Shown here piece by piece: positions 60,101 to 64,000 of a stretch of 64,000 nt of DNA. A model generated the notes under the pieces. It was not told where the DNA came from. It worked only from the letters and a program-made list of their open reading frames with translations, and ran no database searches. This DNA is from Bilabrum cf. latius (Eukaryota; Bigyra: Bicosoecida; Bigyra; Bicosoecida): NCBI GenBank assembly GCA_965178125.1, contig OZ237745.1, positions 992,001-1,056,000 on the forward strand, given 5' to 3'. The position numbers were made by a program, and so were the translations under genes. Numbering within the stretch: position 1 is the first letter of the stretch; each line of letters opens with the position of its first letter.

Positions 60101-62031
60101 CCTGTCACAGTGCCAGCTCTGTCCTTGTCCCTGCCCTCCTCGGGCACAATGGCTAGCCTTGCCGCGCTGACCTCTGTCTGGGCCCTGCCCCTGCCCACTC
60201 GCCTGCTCGTGCCCTTTGCGGGCAGTTGTCTCTCCAGCTGGGCGCCCCTTGAGCCAGACCTGTCGCGCGCCCGGGGGGGCAGGCATCCTGACTGTTTCTT
60301 GTTGGCGGTCGCCGACCGGGATGACCCCGGGGGCGTGCCCAGCCCTCCATCCACGGAGCTTGGCCGCCTGCAAGAGCCGATGCCCATGGCCGCACCGCGC
60401 GCCCTGCCAGCGGCATCAGATGCCGTGCACTCGCCGGCCTCCACGCGAGGAGGGTCGCCCTGACCGCTGGCATCTGTTTCCCACAACCGAACTGCGAAGG
60501 ACGCGGGCGATGCAACTGGCATGCTCTCGGCTCTGTCTCTAATACCGTCTGCTTCGATGCCCGCGTGGTGCTGCAGGCTGGCAGCGCCACTACCTGACAT
60601 GCTACCGCTCTCCGAGCGCCTGTCGGTGCTGTCTACCTCGCCGAACCCAGCCGCCAGGTCAGCCAGCAGCCGCCCGTGCGACTCGCTCCTGCGTCGCTTG
60701 TGATCCGGCTGTGGGCTGTCGGCAACGCTGCTGCCGTGCTGGCCCGACCGGTCGTGCTGATCTCGGTCCATGCCAGGAGACTGTGCACCCAGGCTTGCCC
60801 CCGAGGCAGCCCTCGATAGGGGTGCAATCCCCGCACCGTGACCATGGTCACAGCCACGGCCGTGACCATGACCATGACCGTGACCATGACTGGACGAGGA
60901 AGAGAAGAAGGCAGGGGGTGAGGGCCCTGCGAGCGCCCTCTCGCCCTCGAAGGAGCCAGCAAGCAGCTGTTCCTGCACACCGACAGAGCCACGGCCCATC
61001 GCACCTGACGAGTGCCTGTGGTCGCGGCTGCACTCGCTCGCACAGTCGCTGCCCGGCCCGCCGCGCCGCTTGCGGCCGATGGATCTTGGGGCTGGGGCTC
61101 CTCCTCCACCACTGTTTGGGCTTCCCGATGAGGCTGGTACAGGTACACGCATCATGCCTGGCGTGGTTCCAAGCAAACCGCCGCTTGTGCTGCTGCTGTG
61201 TCGGCTCTGCCTGCTTCCATTGATTGGGAGACCGCCTCGTCCGCGCCCCGTGACATCAGAACCACTCCGGGTGCGAGACAGGCCTGTCCACTGCTGCGGG
61301 CAGGTTTCGACACGGAGGGTAGATTTCGTGCGGCGCATGCCTTGTTGTGCCCTGATTCCCGCACTTCGAACTGTGCGCGGTTGAGTGGCGTTGCGACAGT
61401 CTTCGCCAATATCACTGATTGGCGAGTCCTTCGGAGAGCAAGTTGCCGTTGCACTAGCCGTACTTGGTAGCTAGTGTGCCTATGCACTGCTCATAGGAGC
61501 TGATATTGCAATCGAATTCCTGGCTGCAGTTAAATCAGGCCCGGATGCCTCGACTCCGACGGCTGCATTCGAATTATCTTGCGGCTGGTGTGTGCTTGAG
61601 TCGATAATCCGACTTGAAGCGCTACACTGTTGGGTATTCGGGTTAACCTGTGCAAAGGCGCGGGAGCGTCCTCGAGCGATGCTGGATGAAGGAGCTTTGG
61701 ACGGCAGATCGGCCGAGGCACCACAGCTACTGGTGACAGCTACCCGCTCGCTCGCCTCTGGCTCAAGTTTGGATGATTTCACCACGCCCATTACGCCATC
61801 CAATCCATCTTCATACCTTGATGATGACTAATCCATCGACAGCAGCTTTAATGCCTTCCCTGATTTCGAATTTCGGACGCTTTCTATGTCCCGAGACGAA
61901 ATGGCGCCTTCTGTGGCTGGGGTCGCAACGCCGATCCCTTGCATTCTTTCGCAAATGGTCCGATCTGAAGCCGCTGATACACTATTTTTACCTCTTCTGT
62001 GGGTAGAAGGCGCAGTTGGAGTGCCATCCAT
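57127..62031 (-). CDS. CDC25: CDC25-type dual-specificity phosphatase, large N-terminal extension
   Basis: Predicted about 1,634 aa. Near the C-terminus is a CDC25 rhodanese-fold domain: RRVIVFDCRFGYEYMGGHIS, then HVFHCEYSKNRGPRMLKHVR with the Cx5R active site (Cys about residue 1228, codon 58348-58350), then YPKLTFKEMYLLHQGYRSM and a C-terminal KEF-like element. It would dephosphorylate inhibitory Thr-Tyr sites on cyclin-dependent kinases. The roughly 1,000-residue N-terminus is Ser/Gly/Arg-rich and probably a disordered regulatory region with many SP/TP-like sites. A Gly/His-rich patch lies at about 60.85-60.9 kb. TAG at 58366-58368 lies three codons before the active-site strand, so it must be read as sense. 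Start: ATG 62031, after an in-frame TAA. The tail from 57420 to TGA 57127-57129 contains several TAG and could be shorter in reality. Confidence 0.85.
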
Positions 62032-62168
62032 GGCCTGCACGGGCCCAGGTTGTCTCTCGCGCCCGTTGCCGCGCACGATTGTCCAGACGCAAACCGGAAT
62101 TAATCGATTAGTTGCGCGTTAAAAAAGGGAAAATTCGATTTACGCAAGAAGCTCATAATACTGGCCGC
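62032..62168. promoter_or_regulatory. Divergent CDC25/ERGIC3 intergenic region
   Basis: 137 bp between divergent ATGs, including an A-rich run near 62120. Must hold both promoters; no specific element identified. Confidence 0.4.
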
Positions 62169-63559
62169 ATGTTGGCAGAGACGCTACGATAGCTCGATGC
62201 CTACCCAAAACTTAAAGATGATGCTAGGGACTCGACCGTATCTGGCGGCTTGCGTGAGTTGTTGAGATCTTGAGCAGGCCTGCAATTCGACATGTTGATG
62301 AAGCGTCTCTACTATTGAAATCATTCTTGTGGGCCGGTCGCAGTGTCGTCTGGGGCGATCCTTTTGATCTTAGTATTGGTAATCTAGGATGTACGGGACT
62401 ATATGACTGTCGTGAGTCCTATGCGCGCGTGTCTGCAGCGTCCTCCGAATCATCAGGAGTGGGCTTCGCTTCGCACGCTAGCGTTGTGTGGCGTCAATCG
62501 TATTCCTCGCCGCAGGAATCCATCGAAACAATGGAGGTAGATACGAAAAGGAACGCCCACATGCGGATCAACTTTGACCTTAGTTTCCCTAAAGTGCCGT
62601 GCACCATGATCAGTGTGGATGCCGAAGATGTTACAAAGTCGCCCCATAAGGGGCTCATGCACAACGTTTTCAAGCGTAGACTTGACAGATACGGGCGATC
62701 TACGGGAACGGTAGAGAGAAATAACCTAGGCAACACTCTTTCTTCCGAGGAAGAGCTGAAGGCTTCGAAAGCAAGGGACATTGCTAGCGGGCGCCCAACC
62801 ATCACGGAGACAGAGGCGAAGACCCAGGGGGCTGATTGCCCTTCTTGTTATGGCGCCGGATCTCCAGGGCAGTGTTGCTAGACGTGTGACGAGGTGCGAG
62901 AGCTGTACAGGCAGAAGGGCTGGAGCTTCGAGCCCTCGGGTGTGGCGCAGTGCAGGAAGGAGGGGCTGGCCGATGACGTGGCCTCGGGGAAGGAGGAGGG
63001 ATGCAACATATACGGGTACGTGAAGGTGCCGAAGGTAGCAGGGAACATTCATTTTGCGCCCGGGACGGGATTCTCTCAGCTGTTCGGCAGCCACGAGGAC
63101 CTCATGGCGCTCACCCACGGCAAGTTTAACTCGACGCACACCATCAACTCGCTGAGCTTCGGCAGGTTCTACCCCAGCCGAACCAACCCGCTGGATGGGG
63201 TCTATCACGAGGTGGGGGATGGGGCGGCGATGTACCAGTACTTCCTGAAAGTGGTGCCCACCGAGTACAGGTCGCTGGCAGGCACTAGGTATTCGACCTA
63301 CCAGTTCGCCGCCACGTCGCACCAGCGGCACCTCAACCTGGAGACGCAGAGGGGCCTGCCCGGAGTGTACTTCTACTATGACCTGTCCCCCATTCGAGTG
63401 CGGATCAGGGAGCAGTCGCAGTCTTTCGCCCACTTGCTGACCGGGCTGGTGGCCATCGTGGGAGGTGTCATGTCTCTGGCTGGGTTTATCGATAGCCTCG
63501 TGCACCAGGCTTCCACCACTGCGGGGGCGGGGAGCCGCAGGTCCGGGCTGCTGGGATGA
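62169..63559 (+). CDS. ERGIC3: ERGIC3/Erv46 ER-Golgi cargo receptor
   Basis: Three exons, 62169-62253, 62344-62411 and 62516-63559, give 398 aa, close to the usual length. Both introns (90 and 104 nt) have GTGAGT donors and CAG acceptors. Splicing creates the expected N-terminus: LDAYPKLKDDARDSTVSGGL, then TM1 SSGAILLILVLVI, then MRINFDLSFPKVPC. Downstream are CPSCYGA, CC-Q-TCDEVRELYRQKGW, VAGNIHFAPG, INSLSFGRFYP, QYFLKVVPTEYRS, GLPGVYFYYDLSPI, TM2 LLTGLVAIVGGVMSLAGFID and a short cytosolic tail. It cycles between ER and Golgi in COPII/COPI vesicles, in other eukaryotes with Erv41. TAG codons occur in exon 1 (LR-Q-LDAYPK), TM1 and between the conserved CC and TC. Stop TGA 63557-63559. Divergent from CDC25. 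Confidence 0.95.
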
Positions 63560-63862
63560 AGGGAGGCGCGGCTTCGCTTGAGAAGCTTTGCCGCGATGCA
63601 GCGCCCAGTGGCACGGTTGCGGTGGGAGCTGATCCGGATGTGATAGTGCGGTTAGTCGCCACCAGGAATTGAATGGACAAGGTCTAAGTGTGATAAAATG
63701 GGTGTTTCGGCTTGTACGCAACTGTCATCACGCAACTGTCATCACGCAACACAGCTACCCCCTCCTGCGGATGCCCGCTCGCACCGCTGGCTTCAAAGCC
63801 TCGCGGTGAGCTTGCGCATGCCATGCGACTCGGGGACTCGTCAAGCACTGCGCGTTCACCCG
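63560..63862. other. Intergenic, no gene recognised
   Basis: Contains a 14-bp direct duplication of GCAACTGTCATCAC at about 63718-63746. Minus-strand open frames here lie downstream of the TGA of the edge gene and are not supported. Confidence 0.4.
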
Positions 63863-64000
63863 TCATCGCCCGCCCCTCGAAGCCTTGCCTTTCCACACCG
63901 ACCCGCCCGTCTTCTTAGAGGGGGGCCCTGCCAGCGAGCTGGCCAGGTCGGCAGCAGACCGGCCCTGCGAGGAAGAGGCTCGTCGCCTGCTGCTGCTGCT
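63863..64000 (-). CDS. 3' end of an unidentified gene, cut by right edge
   Basis: The minus strand reads a Ser/Arg-rich tail (SSSSRRRASSSQGRSAADLA, then SLAGPPSKKTGGSVWKGKAS) to TGA 63863-63865. Composition resembles other protein tails in the window, but the fragment is too short to assign. The reading frame at the edge begins with AGC repeats, which make any frame look open. Confidence 0.35.
   Translation of the reverse strand, partial: SSSSRRRASSSQGRSAADLASSLAGPPSKKTGGSVWKGKASRGGR

Noticed and set aside
62270-62515. Unspliced N-terminus for ERGIC3 starting near 62270
   Set aside because: It lacks the first transmembrane helix. Splicing at two GTGAGT donors gives the conserved N-terminus and helix.
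1-63559. Programmed stop-codon readthrough or pyrrolysine instead of reassignment
   Set aside because: The number of TAGs per gene, their presence in housekeeping genes and in a Gln run, and CAG exchange fit glutamine. Readthrough at dozens of sites per protein is implausible, and no Pyl machinery is visible.

Overview
The window looks like a gene-dense, G+C-rich nuclear segment of a eukaryotic protist that reads UAG as glutamine. Recognisable genes are all eukaryotic: Tudor-SN (SND1), PP1 inhibitor-3 (PPP1R11), CDC25, ERGIC3/Erv46, a GT47 exostosin-type transferase fused to a GT34-type domain, a kelch-like protein and a C2H2 zinc-finger protein. Every long reading frame is interrupted by TAG but not by TAA or TGA, and the frames end at TGA or TAA. 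TAG sits inside conserved domains, inside a poly-Gln run, and opposite CAG in duplicated genes. This matches the logic of NCBI translation table 15. Spliceosomal introns of about 90-104 nt with GTGAG-type donors are present. I cannot assign the lineage from this sequence.

Layout. Positions 1-1351 hold a divergent pair, SND1 (minus, cut by the left edge) and PPP1R11 (plus). Positions 1352-3372 are mostly unassigned and contain the first copy of a structured repeat (R1). Positions 3373-14367 (plus) and 16677-35665 (minus) are two very large convergent paralogues, A (about 3,580 aa) and B (about 6,250 aa). Each encodes a signal peptide, bulb-type lectin repeats, a Lys/Ala-rich cationic segment, long helical regions, an OTU-like cysteine-protease domain (one in A, three in B) and a C-terminal lectin block. 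They form the arms of a giant inverted repeat around a 2.27-kb spacer.

Positions 35.7-39.7 kb are repeat-rich: a minisatellite, two pairs of direct repeats, two more R copies in inverted orientation, CTG and poly-C tracts. Positions 39.7-47.7 kb hold a zinc-finger gene (plus) and a large low-complexity gene of unknown function (minus), convergent 72 bp apart. Positions 47.0-52.1 kb contain a segmental duplication that leaves a truncated copy of the glycosyltransferase gene start and a fragment of the unknown gene, around a kelch-like gene and an apparent pseudogene. Positions 51649-56985 hold the GT47-GT34 fusion. Positions 57127-62031 hold CDC25 on the minus strand, and 62169-63559 hold ERGIC3 on the plus strand with two introns. 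A gene 3' end runs off the right edge.

The conserved genes are unrelated housekeeping functions (RNA binding, PP1 regulation, mitotic entry, ER-Golgi transport, glycan synthesis). The A/B pair is the accessory, fast-evolving and most unusual part of the window.
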